Origin: Bradyrhizobium manausense
Lineage (GTDB): Bacteria; Pseudomonadota; Alphaproteobacteria; Rhizobiales; Xanthobacteraceae
DNA length: 35,110 nt
Assembly (NCBI RefSeq): GCF_001440035.1
Contig: NZ_LJYG01000029.1
Coordinates: forward strand, 1-35,110
Direction of reading: 5' to 3'
This document shows positions 9,907-19,155 of the stretch, piece after piece (position 1 is the first letter of the stretch; each line of letters begins with the position of its first letter). The position numbers were made by a program, and so were the translations under genes. The notes under the pieces were generated by a model, which saw only the letters and a program-made list of their open reading frames with translations, was not told the DNA's origin and did not search any database.

Positions 9907-9935
9907 GATCGCCACGAAGGCCGCGGTGGGCGCGG
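9907..9935 (+). promoter_or_regulatory. Shared leader motif with CCGCG-N5-CGCGG dyad
   Basis: GATCGCCA..GAAGGCCGCGGTGGGCGCGG-type element ending 24 bases before the DUF2493 start. Nearly the same element precedes both DUF736 genes (19098-19126 and 23665-23693). All copies preserve the inverted repeat CCGCG-N5-CGCGG. It may be an operator or an mRNA hairpin for co-regulated ICE genes; function is inferred. Confidence 0.5.
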
Positions 9936-9959
9936 CCGATCCGAAAAAGGACCTCACCC

Positions 9960-10898
9960 ATGGCGACCGAAAACGACGATCCGCAATTCGAACCGCACCA
10001 CGCTTCATCCCCGACCGATCACACTCTTACCGAACTTCAATTGTTTGGCTTTCGTCCTTTGCAAGATGAACCCGATCCACGGCCCCTTCCCGAAACCAAT
10101 GCAATCACCGGCGCCATCGCCGACATCTTCGATGCGCTAGTCTCGACCCTGAACGATACGCGCCTTGAGCCTGACCTCGAGGACTTGCTCTGGTCAGCCG
10201 TCAATCTCTTCCATCGCGCGGCAGAACGCATCGAACGAGAACTTGACACCAATGAGCAAGCGCAGCAGAGAAGCCAACGCGAGCAGAACGGATCGGAAGT
10301 GGCATCCGTCGAGCTCGAACGTCTTACCGCCGAAGGCATCACGCTGATCGAACGTCGCAACGCCATGGAGTTCTTTCGCGACCAGGCTGCCGAAAGCTTC
10401 GAAGTTCACACCGGCTCGCCGTGGCGGGCGCGCTCTGGTTCAGTCGTTAATCATCGCACCCTCACCGCCGCGATGATCGACAGCCGAGACTTTCTCGCTG
10501 CCAGGCGCAGGGCCGAAACCGAAGTGATGCTCCCTCGTGGGCCCAAGATTGCGCTCACCGGAGGGCTGGAATTCAACAACGTCAAGCTCATCTGGGATCG
10601 GCTCGACAAGGTCCACGCAAAACACCCTGAGATGGTTCTAGTGCACGGCGGCTCGCCAAAAGGGGCTGAGTTGATCGGTTCAAAATGGGCCAGAAATCGC
10701 AATGTTCCGCAGCTCGCCTTCAGGCCGGATTGGACGAAACATGCAAAGGCCGCACCATTCAAGCGCAACGACGCGATGCTGGAGGTTATGCCGATCGGAG
10801 TCATGCACTTCCCGGGCACAGGCATCCAGGACAACCTCGTCGATAAGGCCAAGAAGCTCGGCATCCCGGTTTGGAAGTTTAGCGAAGACGGCGCGTGA
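9960..10898 (+). CDS. DUF2493 (SLOG/YAcAr-like) protein
   Basis: A 312-residue protein. The N-terminal ~190 residues are helical and polar with no clear family. The C-terminal ~120 residues match DUF2493, a SLOG/Rossmann-like nucleotide-binding domain: LTGGLEFNNVKLIWDRLD, the MVLVHGGSPKGAELIG glycine-rich loop, KAAPFKRNDAML, and FPGTGIQDNLVDKAKKLGIP. The family is frequent on alphaproteobacterial plasmids and ICEs next to Toprim and DUF736 genes, and its biochemical role is unknown. An AAAGGA site at 9946-9951 supports ATG 9960. It is preceded by the long inverted repeat and the shared leader motif. Confidence 0.8.
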   Translation: MATENDDPQFEPHHASSPTDHTLTELQLFGFRPLQDEPDPRPLPETNAITGAIADIFDALVSTLNDTRLEPDLEDLLWSAVNLFHRAAERIERELDTNEQAQQRSQREQNGSEVASVELERLTAEGITLIERRNAMEFFRDQAAESFEVHTGSPWRARSGSVVNHRTLTAAMIDSRDFLAARRRAETEVMLPRGPKIALTGGLEFNNVKLIWDRLDKVHAKHPEMVLVHGGSPKGAELIGSKWARNRNVPQLAFRPDWTKHAKAAPFKRNDAMLEVMPIGVMHFPGTGIQDNLVDKAKKLGIPVWKFSEDGA

Positions 10899-11369
10899 GC
10901 GCCGTCTTAATTGACGCTGAAAGCGACGCCTCAGCACCTTAAAGAAGACAGATGTCCAAGCATTTCGTTGCTGCATCCGGGTGCCGAGCGGTCCGGGCCC
11001 GCTGCAAGCCCTGCAATCAGATTGTTCTCGCGAACGCTCCGTCTCGCTCGCCCAAAAGTCGGCCCCCACAAGAAGGCGCTGCACACCCGCGCGGCGCCAA
11101 GGCGGCTGCCGTGCGCTTTACCTACATTCGTGTAGTCAGTGCTGTTGCGATCAAACCAGCCGAGAACGTACTGGCTGGCCCTGACCATGAATGATCAATC
11201 TCCATTCTTTTCGCCACTTGGAGCGGGTGAGGGAGGGCTTCGGCAAGCCGTGCTCGCAGACAGACGTCCCTCACCCATATCGTGCGCGCGGCTAGAACTT
11301 CTCGGTCGATATCGTCGTCCTGGAGAACACCTAAGATGACATCCTTGCTTGATCAGGTATTAGGACCCT
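10899..11369. other. Intergenic, no gene seen
   Basis: Short open frames exist on both strands, but none shows a family signature or a good ribosome-binding site. I see no RNA gene. Confidence 0.4.
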
Positions 11370-11408
11370 CTTGCGAAAACGGGGCACTGCAACCGCTATT
11401 TTCGCAAG
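11370..11408. repeat. Perfect 10-bp inverted repeat (palindrome)
   Basis: CTTGCGAAAA (11370-11379) and TTTTCGCAAG (11399-11408) are exact reverse complements separated by 19 bases. Outer flanks AGGACC (11362-11367) and GGTCCT (11423-11428) extend the dyad. It sits just past the stop of the small exported protein gene on the minus strand, so it may be its terminator or the end of a lost mobile element. Confidence 0.55.
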
Positions 11409-11427
11409 CAATCTGTAAACTAGGTCC

Positions 11428-11643
11428 TTAGCGTCGGCACGCCTCCGGGTAACGTGTGCAGATACCAGTGGGATCCGGGCTAGGATCTACACACTCCGGG
11501 TCACCGGTGCAGAGAACGGGTGGTTCGGCTGCGAATGTATTGATGTCGAAATATTGCGCAGCGTTCCTAGCGACGTAGACGACACTGGACACCGCCGCAG
11601 CGAACGCGAGCGCGCCCGCCGATATGAGCAATAATTTTTTCAT
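11428..11643 (-). CDS. Small exported or membrane-anchored protein, unknown function
   Basis: A 71-residue protein starting MKKLLLISAGALAFAAAV: a positively charged N-terminus and a hydrophobic segment typical of a signal peptide or signal anchor. The mature part is short and contains four cysteines in PPVLCTGDPECVD and GICTRYPEACRR, suggesting two disulfides in the periplasm or outside the cell. The start at 11643 is supported by AAGGAAG upstream on the minus strand; the open frame extends four codons further. I do not recognise the family. The spacing resembles small secreted, Cys-containing proteins of symbiosis islands, but that is only a resemblance. Confidence 0.6.
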   Translation of the reverse strand: MKKLLLISAGALAFAAAVSSVVYVARNAAQYFDINTFAAEPPVLCTGDPECVDPSPDPTGICTRYPEACRR

Positions 11644-11655
11644 TCCGCACGTCAC

Positions 11656-12514
11656 TTCCTTAGGTTGACCCCAGCCCGTTCAATCTAACAGCCTCAACGT
11701 GAAAGGCAAATCTAACACAACGTTAGGTTTTTTCAGTGCGCGAACGATGGCGGCTCCTCGCGTCGCCAGATTTCGCCGAGTAGCGGCAGGCGAGTCCCGA
11801 CGCGGCAAGTTGAATTGCGCAACACCATCATTCGCAATGGCCATTTTCTCTGATGTCGCACTGATGAGGAACATAGATCACCCTTCATGTCTTCCGGCGA
11901 TATCAATCTGTCACGACTGAGCTGACAGATGCTGTCGGCATGCGTTGGTGTCTGTCAGGAAAGAAGCAGCGATAACGATTGTCATCTGCCCGATGTGAAG
12001 CCCGCCCCAGCTCAGAAGAAGGTGGGATCGTTGGCTCACCCACTTGCGGCGCGCTTCTGATGCAAAATGTTCGATCAACCCACCTCTTCCTGCCGCGATC
12101 TATGGGCCTATCAGCAGGTTTTTCTCCTCGCCAACAATGTAAGACACTCCAACTGGGTGGCGCCTCGTTCACCCAGCCTCAAATGCGCCTATCGCGCTGG
12201 CGGAGACGGTATAAGCGCGACCAGGCTGGCGAACCGAAAGGCCGTGGTTGGATGCTATTAGCCCTGGCCCGAAAGCGGTGTTCTGATGCCCGCTGTCAAG
12301 GGCCACGCTATCGGCGTTTGACGCTCGAGTCTCGTAGCTGGCCAAAAACGCGCATTTTTGTTAAACATGAATTAGCAGCCGAGCGCCAATTGGTCTTACT
12401 CAAGATCCGTGCGGGGCCGTCAACAATGAGGTCCCAATCGCGATCTTTTCAGGCAGTCGTTTGCTCACTGAACCCGGCGGCCGGGAGCCCGGCCACTCGC
12501 GGTGCTACTTCCAA
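11656..12514. other. About 860 bases without a convincing gene
   Basis: Several short frames are open on both strands, but none has a recognisable domain or supporting ribosome-binding site. No IS ends or tRNA-like folds were seen. Confidence 0.4.
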
Positions 12515-12955
12515 TTACCAGACGAACTTCGCTCCGTCGGGCAGCTCGCACACGAATTCTCCTTGATTCACGACTTCCGCCGATCCGGCGGCCAGCTTGG
12601 AGGCCCTCACCGTGAGCTTGCCTTCACGGCTGAGGCTGTGGCGGATGTATTCCGTAACCGGGTGTCCTGAGCTGTCCAAGGTTTGATGTGCATTGGCGAA
12701 GCTGATGCCATTCGGAGCGCTCACCCTGAAGGCGTTGATAGTCAGTCCGCCCTGCACGGCTGGCCCGGTCTTGTTCCCATCGGCGCTGGCACAGCGATTG
12801 AGATCTAGTATGACCTTCACATCCTTGCCGGCCTGCAGGGCATTGAGCACCTCCGTATATTTCGGCGACGGCCCATCGGCCTTGACGATCGTGCTCACGC
12901 TTGCAGCCAAAAGCAAGGATAACAAGATCGACAGGCGTCTGCCACTGAACTTCAT
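12515..12955 (-). CDS. VirK-family exported protein
   Basis: A 146-residue protein with an N-terminal signal peptide (MKFSGRRLSILLSLLLAASV, cleavage probably near VKA-DG). The mature part matches the VirK family known from Agrobacterium Ti plasmids and rhizobial islands: YTEVLNALQAGKDVKVILDL, then CASADGNKTGPAVQGGL, then INAFRV, and a C-terminal GEFVCELPDGAKFVW. Its role is unknown; it is expected in the periplasm or secreted. The start at 12955 is supported by a strong GGAGGAG just upstream. A longer open frame reaches 13243 but lacks support. VirK genes often travel with host-interaction genes, in keeping with the effector nearby. Confidence 0.75.
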   Translation of the reverse strand: MKFSGRRLSILLSLLLAASVSTIVKADGPSPKYTEVLNALQAGKDVKVILDLNRCASADGNKTGPAVQGGLTINAFRVSAPNGISFANAHQTLDSSGHPVTEYIRHSLSREGKLTVRASKLAAGSAEVVNQGEFVCELPDGAKFVW

Positions 12956-13408
12956 ATGCTCTTCTCCTCCAAAAGATTCGCAGACGAACAGCAATCTGCC
13001 CGATGTCGTATTCGGAACACCTTGGCGGATTTCAGACGTCAGGCGAAGGTCGCGTTCGCGACAACAACACGTGCTGCAACAGCATGCAAGTTCTAGCGAG
13101 GGTAAAGCTAACCTCACAACCTCGTACGTCAGGTTTGCAGAGTGAGATGACGATTCGTAATATTTTCTGCACCGTCTATTCCGGAAGATCTTGCGACGAG
13201 GCGCGCGGCGTGCCTCACGAGCGGATTGGTTGTTGTCGCTCACTCTATGCCGCGCAATCTAAATAGAGGCTCATGCCCGTCCTGCGATGCGAAGCGCCGC
13301 TGCATCTGCGCCGGTCTTCGCTGTGAGGCGCTTGCTGATGAATGGCTACGTAATGATACGGAGGTCGGCCGTCGCACTATCTTGATCTACGAATTGCATC
13401 CTCTCCAC

Positions 13409-13594
13409 ATGACGCCATACAGACCAATTTACGATCCACAGCTCTGGCGAGATCGTGCGCAAGCAACGCGGACCAAGGCGGATGCGCTCGTACCAGGCAG
13501 ACCCAGAGACAGGCTTCTGAAAGTGGCCGAGGAATACGAGAAGTTAGCCCGGCACGCAGAACAGTGCCGCGCGCTCAGAAACGATGACGATTGA
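13409..13594 (+). CDS. Small Arg/Glu-rich hypothetical protein
   Basis: A 61-residue protein MTPYRPIYDPQLWRDRAQAT continuing with a helical segment (LLKVAEEYEKLARHAEQC). Short proteins with a WRxRAxxxRxxA..M/LxxxAxxYExLA pattern are very common in Bradyrhizobium and relatives; their function is unknown. I chose ATG 13409 because homology-like sequence starts there, while the frame is open back to 13226. It is probably cytoplasmic and a helical hairpin. Confidence 0.55.
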   Translation: MTPYRPIYDPQLWRDRAQATRTKADALVPGRPRDRLLKVAEEYEKLARHAEQCRALRNDDD

Positions 13595-13822
13595 GCTTTG
13601 TGTCACGCTTTCTGATCATACTTCGCTTTCCGATGAACTCTCGAGCGTCCCCAATTCATTGGGATGTCGTCGCCTTTTCGGCTCGCGGACGCCGGAACAC
13701 ATTGTAATCCGCCGCTCTGCGCACTCCAGATCCGCAACGTACGTGTCCACTCGCCGAGTGCCCACACTTTCGTCGATAATTGATTTCAGAGTCGGGCCTA
13801 CGATCAGGAGAGGCAATCAAAT

Positions 13823-14068
13823 TTGATTCCGACCGAAGAAACTGTCGTCGACAATATGCTCGCATCATTGACAATCAGCGCGCTGCAGAATCGGGCCGCT
13901 CCCACCCACGAACAGGTGATGCATCACTTGGATATTGCGTGCGAGAGAGCGGGTCTCATCCGGACGCATGCATCTACGATCCGGATATTGGAGCGTATCT
14001 CACGTGAGATCAGTCGGGCGGAGTCGGTGTTGGACTTCATCGGCCGAGGTGAGGTGCAGCCACACTGA
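13823..14068 (+). CDS. Small hypothetical protein with TTG start
   Basis: An 81-residue open frame beginning TTG at 13823 with AGGAG at 13807-13811. It reads IPTEETVVDNMLASLTISAL then THEQVMHHLDIACERAGLIR; it is predicted to be mostly helical, with no family I recognise. The end abuts an IS630 relic, so the C-terminus could be altered. Confidence 0.4.
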   Translation: MIPTEETVVDNMLASLTISALQNRAAPTHEQVMHHLDIACERAGLIRTHASTIRILERISREISRAESVLDFIGRGEVQPH

Positions 14069-14089
14069 GTTGGCGAATGAGGTTCCTCT

Positions 14090-14625
14090 ACTCTTGTGAC
14101 GAAAAGGAAGCGGGACAGATCCTGGCTTCGTCGCCAAGGTTCGCGACGTCGTCGGCCTCTACATGGGCCCGCCCGAGCGAGCCATCGTGCTGTGTGTCGA
14201 CGAAACGTCGCAGATGCAGGCGCTGGATCAGAGTTCTTGATGAGATCGAAGTCGCCGTGCCGGACGATCTGGACGTTCATCTCGTCATGGACTATTATGC
14301 GACCCATAAGATGCCGCTGATCCGTAACTGGCTGGCCAAGAGACCGCTTGGCACGTCCATCTGCCGCCAACCAGCTCATCCTGGCTCAATCAGGTCGAAC
14401 GTTTCGCTGCCGTCATCACCGAGCGCAAAATCAGGCGCGGCATCTACCGCAGCGTGGCGGAACGACGTACTGAGATCACGTCCTTCTTCGAACAGCACAA
14501 CGCCGACCCCAGCCCATTCTCGATGGACCAAATCAGCCGACGCCATTCTCAGCTCCATCGAACGCTTATGGGCTTACAATGTGTCAGCCAAGGCCCTAAA
14601 ACGCCATGAACTTCTGGGTTAGGAC
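14090..14625 (+). pseudogene. IS630-family transposase relic
   Basis: In one frame (about 14120-14230) the sequence reads [20 protein letters not shown], including the first catalytic Asp region of IS630 enzymes. A deletion follows. After a frame change comes DDLDVHLVMDYYATHK (the second Asp motif), then LNQVERFAAVITERKIRRG (Glu motif) in another frame, and WTKSADAILSSIERLWAYN near the end. At least two frameshifts and the loss of the segment between the first and second motifs make it inactive. No terminal repeats were identified. Confidence 0.7.
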
Positions 14626-14630
14626 ACTAG

Positions 14631-14931
14631 ATTGCGCGCGATGTCCCGCATACGGATTTTCGCCCGAAACGTCCACGCGCCCATTGTTGTCGCCGACCGC
14701 GGGCAATTTCCGGAGGAAAATGAACCCCCAATGCAAGGCGATCGAGTGGCGGGGTGCTGTCCCCAGCGCGCTCGCGAAAATTTCGCGCTTCAGGCGGCGG
14801 TCATGTACTGCAGGTGATGATCCGGCAGCTGAGGCGGTCATCCCGGCATCGCTGTCTTCAGCAGCACAGCAGCTATCGAAGGAAGTGGACCCGAGGCGAC
14901 ATGGGCTTGTGCATCGGGAAAAACGCTCTTG
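14631..14931. other. Intergenic upstream of the effector gene
   Basis: No gene is supported. The stretch leads into the tts-box-like promoter of the next gene. Confidence 0.4.
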
Positions 14932-14962
14932 GTCAGCTACTCGTCAGCGAAGCGGTCTAGCC
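14931..14962 (+). promoter_or_regulatory. tts-box-like promoter element (TtsI target)
   Basis: GGTCAGCTACTCGTCAGCGA followed by AGCGGTCTAGCC reproduces the conserved spacing of rhizobial tts boxes: GTCAGCT, two bases, TCG, two bases, AGC, then a CTAG-type 3' part. It lies 43 bp before the start of a large gene with type III effector character. TtsI, activated through NodD and flavonoids, binds such boxes. The match is from memory of the consensus. Confidence 0.65.
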
Positions 14963-15004
14963 AGGAAGGCTGCGCATTCTCGACTCTTCTATCGGAGATA
15001 AAAT

Positions 15005-17197
15005 ATGACGGGCATCGGCCGACCTGGCAAATCGCACGTTGGGGCTGGAGGAGCCGACAGCACTGGGGTATCGAGCAGTTCGAGCCTGGAGTTCGGCCTC
15101 GTCCCTGGGGAACGCAGTCAATCTTTCGACGCCGTCGTGGAGCGAATGCGCTCAGGGCCTCAAGATAGAACCGCGCGGCTCGTGAACCGGCAACCAACTT
15201 CGGATGTGGCGGCGCCAACACAAGATGACATTAAGGCAGCGAAGCGAACGTTGGGCAGCTTGCTTGATGACCTTGTCACTTGTCGTAGGGCAGCCACGCG
15301 CGGCCGGACCTTGTCCGAAAGGCAAGAGCTGATCGATCAGGTCGTCAAGGCAGGCTTAGCAGTTCTGGACTACTACGCTGCTCTGCCCCCAGGTTTGGCG
15401 CGGCGCATTCTGCCCGACGATCGGGCTCGTCAGCTCCGCGATGAGACGCTGGGCGCGGCCGACGAATGTAACGCCGTGGCTGCTACGATTTTCGATGGCC
15501 TGGACAAGAGCAGACAGAAAGCAGCAGCCCTGGTCGGCAGGATCAGCCGCACCGCTTCGCCTGACCAGCTGAACCGCGTGCTTTCAGGTGTGGAGCCCTA
15601 CTATGAGCACTGCATGGAGTGGTGGGGAAAGAGGGCATTGCGCTCGGAGCGGATGCAGTCCGTCTGCGCGGCTACTGCCGACCTGCCAAGCAGCACGCCC
15701 GAGATGCGGAAGTCCGAAGAGGCCGCACTACGACTGCATACCGGCCGGGCACTCAATACGAAGTGCAAGTATCTGGAATCGCAGATCACTCTCGCGCAGC
15801 TCTCCCTAGCTAGCAGGTTGGGACCAGCCGTGCGAGACGCCCTTATCGATGGAAACGGGCGGGTGCGTCTCCTCGGGACCTTCATCGAGGATGTTGTTCC
15901 GGCATTCGACTCGACGGCCGAGGCCGTGATGAACAGCAACGGAGCGGCGCTTGACGCTGAGCACCGCGAGGTTCTGGAAGGCGTCATGGAGCGGCTTTCG
16001 GAATTTGCGTCGGAAGTGAGGGGCATGGTTGCCAGCTTAACGGACGCCGGAGCGGGAGCCGATCTTCCGTTGAAATTGCTGGACAAGATCGTGGAAGGTG
16101 CGTGGCTTACAGCGGACGAAGTCACGCGGCTTCTGGCAATTCAGCCAAAGACGCCGGCCACGATTGAACCGACGGCTTGGGCTGCGCTGCCGGAACATAC
16201 TGCCGGGATGGGCGAAGGCACTGCAGCGCGCAGGAAGGGCAAAGGCAGGCGCGAAGCGGCCGCAGGCGAGGGGAGTTCGACAGCTGGGAGCGCTGAGTCG
16301 CAGCTCGCCGGGTCCGACGCCGGCACGGGCCCAACACGCAAGGTTATCGTCCTCTCGGATCTGGGTACAAAGACACTCACGAGCGCGGAGGAGGCTCGCG
16401 CGAGGGCGTCATCGTCGGCGAGCGGAAACCTGACGATTTGGCAGGCTCCGCCCTCCAGAGAAGCGCTGACCGGGCTGCTCAAGCGATTGGTCGAACTTTT
16501 GCAGTTCGATCTGCCCGCTCAGCAAAGCGCCGTCTCGCAAGCGCGTCAGATGAAACCCGAGGACGCCGACCACGTCCTAAATATCGTCGTCGAGCGCCTC
16601 CAAAGACAGGCCGCCGAGATCGAGGCCTGTGTAGCCGCGCTGGAGGAGCCTCGTCGAAGTGGCTTGCTCACGCCCGCGCAAGTACCCGAAGTGCACGACA
16701 AGATAGTCCGGCTCAAGGCGATGTATTCTGAGGTGCAGGGACAGGCCAACTCATTGAAGAGGCAAAGAGCCGCGATCATGATCGATTGCATGAAGAGCTA
16801 CGGCTTTCCCTCGCAGAAATACCTTGAACGGTTGCGGGCGGCCGGGGAGTTGGAGCCTCCGGATCCACCGCGCGCGTTGAGCGGCGATCCGGGGACGCTG
16901 TTCGAGACTAAGCTGCGGCCCAAGGCACTGCGCAACGGTGCGGCGGCAAATCCGATGTGGGTGCATATCCATACGAAGCGGCCGGTACATGCGTGGCAGC
17001 TGGCGACAGCGGCTGACGCCGACTTCGCCGCTTGCCATGTGAAATCCAATGAACAGCGCGGCTACAATCGGCACTGGCAGAGCGCGCGAGCCGCGATGGG
17101 GCACGAAAACGTCGTGATCCACCGCGGCAAGCTCACGCCTGCATTCTGTAAGTCCTTGTTGAACAACGCAGTTGGCGGCCTGTCCGACGTCGGATAA
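15005..17197 (+). CDS. Putative type III secreted effector (XopP/Hlk-like C-terminus)
   Basis: A 730-residue protein without signal peptide or membrane segments. The N-terminal ~60 residues are Ser/Gly-rich and disordered (GADSTGVSSSSSLEFG), as expected of a type III export signal. The body is largely helical (~80-380), with an Ala/Gly/Arg-rich linker at ~395-440 and a second helical region (~480-620). The last ~70 residues contain HIHTKRPVHAWQLATA, ADFAACHVKSNEQRGYNRHW and VVIHRGKLTPAFCKSLL. These remind me of the end of Xanthomonas XopP / Ralstonia Hlk effectors; this is memory, not a search. GGAG at 14994 and the tts-box-like site at 14931 support ATG 15005 and TtsI control. The product would be injected into legume cells; its target is unknown. 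Confidence 0.65.
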   Translation: MTGIGRPGKSHVGAGGADSTGVSSSSSLEFGLVPGERSQSFDAVVERMRSGPQDRTARLVNRQPTSDVAAPTQDDIKAAKRTLGSLLDDLVTCRRAATRGRTLSERQELIDQVVKAGLAVLDYYAALPPGLARRILPDDRARQLRDETLGAADECNAVAATIFDGLDKSRQKAAALVGRISRTASPDQLNRVLSGVEPYYEHCMEWWGKRALRSERMQSVCAATADLPSSTPEMRKSEEAALRLHTGRALNTKCKYLESQITLAQLSLASRLGPAVRDALIDGNGRVRLLGTFIEDVVPAFDSTAEAVMNSNGAALDAEHREVLEGVMERLSEFASEVRGMVASLTDAGAGADLPLKLLDKIVEGAWLTADEVTRLLAIQPKTPATIEPTAWAALPEHTAGMGEGTAARRKGKGRREAAAGEGSSTAGSAESQLAGSDAGTGPTRKVIVLSDLGTKTLTSAEEARARASSSASGNLTIWQAPPSREALTGLLKRLVELLQFDLPAQQSAVSQARQMKPEDADHVLNIVVERLQRQAAEIEACVAALEEPRRSGLLTPAQVPEVHDKIVRLKAMYSEVQGQANSLKRQRAAIMIDCMKSYGFPSQKYLERLRAAGELEPPDPPRALSGDPGTLFETKLRPKALRNGAAANPMWVHIHTKRPVHAWQLATAADADFAACHVKSNEQRGYNRHWQSARAAMGHENVVIHRGKLTPAFCKSLLNNAVGGLSDVG

Positions 17198-17317
17198 TTT
17201 GAGACTGATTAGGCTTTTCGCGAAGAGAGGCTCTGGCTCATCTGGGTTAGAGTTTAAGCAGCCTGCAGTTGATCCTACAAGCGGCGGTTTGCGATGGTGT
17301 CGCGCTTGATGCTTTTC

Positions 17318-17830
17318 GTTACGCGAGGATCGCCTCAGCCCTGCCGAAGTACCGATGATGCAGGTGGCCAAGCAGCCAGCGCTCGACCATGACGACGGCC
17401 TGCTCGACCTTGCCTTGTCGCGCGGCTTGCGCGGCCGCGCCGGGAGATGGCGGTGCCGTAATGCGCCACCATCTCCGCATAGGTACGATTGAATCTACGG
17501 GTCGTAGAGGCTCGCCTTGATGACCGCGACCTTGGTGTTGTCGGGCACCAGCAGCGCTGGCACGCCGTCGATCGCCGCGAAGGCGCCAACATGGGCACTG
17601 ATCCAGTCGGCGAGCCCCTGCGTCCACGTTGAATGCGCGTAGGTGAAGCTCGATGCGCCGAGCCCGGCGACGAAGATCTGCGCCGTTCTGCGCTCACCGG
17701 TGAGGCGGTCGACCACCACCGGCACGCCATCGCCGGCATAGTCGACGAACAGCCTGTCGCCGGCTGGCAGGGAGTCGCATTTTCCATATAAGGCAGAGTT
17801 GCGTCTCGATTTCATCATTTTTTGGTTGTA
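17318..17830 (-). pseudogene. IS21 istA transposase relic
   Basis: On the minus strand one frame (17515-17800) reads [20 protein letters not shown], then [19 protein letters not shown] and [16 protein letters not shown], the DDE core of IS21 IstA. After a stop in YDP* the next frame continues NRTYAEMVAHYGTA, and a third frame gives GKVEQAVVMVERWLLGHLHH. Both ends of IstA and all of IstB are missing. It is a frameshifted internal fragment. Confidence 0.8.
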
Positions 17831-17847
17831 TACACCAAAGTGCGCCG

Positions 17848-18365
17848 TGGTGGTGGTGGAAGGCGCAGTCGCAACGCTTTTAAGCGGGACCACCACCGTG
17901 CTTGCCCTTGGACTTGCCCTTAATCTCGTTGGGCTCGGTCTGCTATTCTGGCTGACCGTTGCTCTGGCAGTATACGCCCTCCCATTTTTTGTTGCCGTCA
18001 GCGCCGCTGCAATGGCATTGGATCACGGCAGCGGGATCATTGCTGCGCTCACTGTCGCCATCGTCAGTGCTGCCTTGACGCTTGCCATTGCTCAATTCGC
18101 CCATTCCATGACACGGCTGATCACCGTGCGCGGCGTGATTGGGGCGGTCTTTGCTTTTCCGGCGGGAATTGCTGGTTTCCATTTGATGCTCGCGTTATCG
18201 CGGATCAGCGTGTCGTCGCCGTTCTGGTGCGAGGCCTTCGCGTACGTCGGCGCGACATTCATCGCGGGGAAGGCTTGGATGCAGATCACTTTAGTTATCG
18301 GGCCAGGTGGAGAGCCAGCCACGACAAATTCTGCCTCAACCGTCTCTGACCGACGCAGCGCCTGA
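17848..18365 (+). CDS. Conserved inner-membrane protein, unknown function
   Basis: About 170 residues with four hydrophobic segments ([58 protein letters not shown], and [20 protein letters not shown]) and a C-terminal [18 protein letters not shown]. Proteins of this pattern occur beside conjugation and plasmid-maintenance genes in alphaproteobacteria; no function is known. The frame is open from 17799, but the first codons overlap the istA relic. A GTG near 17848 is a plausible start, and the true start is uncertain. The polar tail after residue ~150 may be an extension. Confidence 0.6.
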
Positions 18366-18830
18366 GGAATAGCCTCTGGCGATTGCTTTCCTTCGGCGTG
18401 GTCACCGGCCTTAGACCCATACCGGGCTTGGGCCGAGCAATTCGTGGAAGTTCTCCGCGCAAAGCACGTCCGTGACGGCTGAAAAGTGGGTGAGCGCAGA
18501 GCGGCGTGTTTCCTGGACGTCTTCCGACGAAACGTCCGCAGACCCGCATTCGTGGGGATGATTCGCGGCGGGCTCGTCACTCTAGAGTGCGCAGATGCGC
18601 TGGCGGAGCTGGCGCGATTATCGAACCCCATCCCATCTTCGCCGCTCTCGCGGAGTACGAGAAGGTCGACGAAGTCTTGGCAGGCACTGCCGATGCGCTG
18701 AGATGGCCGAACGACAATTGGACCTAGCAGGCGATCTTAGTCCGCTGTGCTCAGCGTCGGCAATCCTCATTATGACAAGGAGGGGCCGCCTTCGATCTTA
18801 CATTGGGAGATCGACGAGTACACTCTGGTC
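18366..18830. other. Intergenic, decayed DNA before the first direct repeat
   Basis: No supportable gene. A short + strand stretch around 18630-18720 (FAALAEYEKVDEVLAGTADA) looks like a remnant of a small helical hypothetical protein, but without start or context. Confidence 0.35.
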
Positions 18831-19097
18831 GCCTTCTTGTGTTGCAAGTCGAGCTCTGCCAGGTCTTTCGCTTAAGTCTGTGTTCAGCGCTCGGACGCAC
18901 CTCGCCTCTTGGCTTGATCTGGCCGAAGACCGGCTGCGCCTCGATCGTCTGAGCCGCAACGCCGCCGGTTGAGACTTTCTTCCCCTGGGCTAACGCCCAT
19001 TCCTCGCGAGACAAGAAAGTCTCCCCGTCGGCGTCCTCCGCTTAACGCTCCGGCCCGCGAGAAAAGCGGGTGCGTCGCCGATCGTCTTCGGCCCTCA

Positions 19098-19126
19098 GAT
19101 CGCCATCGAGGCCGCGGTGGTCGCGG
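19098..19126 (+). promoter_or_regulatory. Shared leader motif, DUF736 copy 1
   Basis: GATCGCCATCGAGGCCGCGG then TGGTCGCGG, containing CCGCG-N5-CGCGG. It matches the element before the DUF2493 gene at 9907-9935. It lies about 30 bases before the DUF736 start. Confidence 0.5.
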
Positions 19127-19155
19127 GGCTCGAAACAACCTCAAGGAGAAGTGAC

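Noticed and set aside
8999..9961. 320-codon minus-strand open frame
   Set aside because: Antisense to the MocR-type fragment, whose domain motifs are clear. The minus product is Arg/Ala-rich without a family.
16751..17371. 206-codon minus-strand frame at the end of the effector gene
   Set aside because: Antisense to the conserved C-terminal block of the effector. No ribosome-binding site or domain.
18751..19014. Minus-strand peptide LSREEWALAQGKKVSTGG in the repeat leader
   Set aside because: It looks somewhat protein-like and is duplicated with the repeat. It has no start signal or recognised family, so it may only be the tail of a lost gene.
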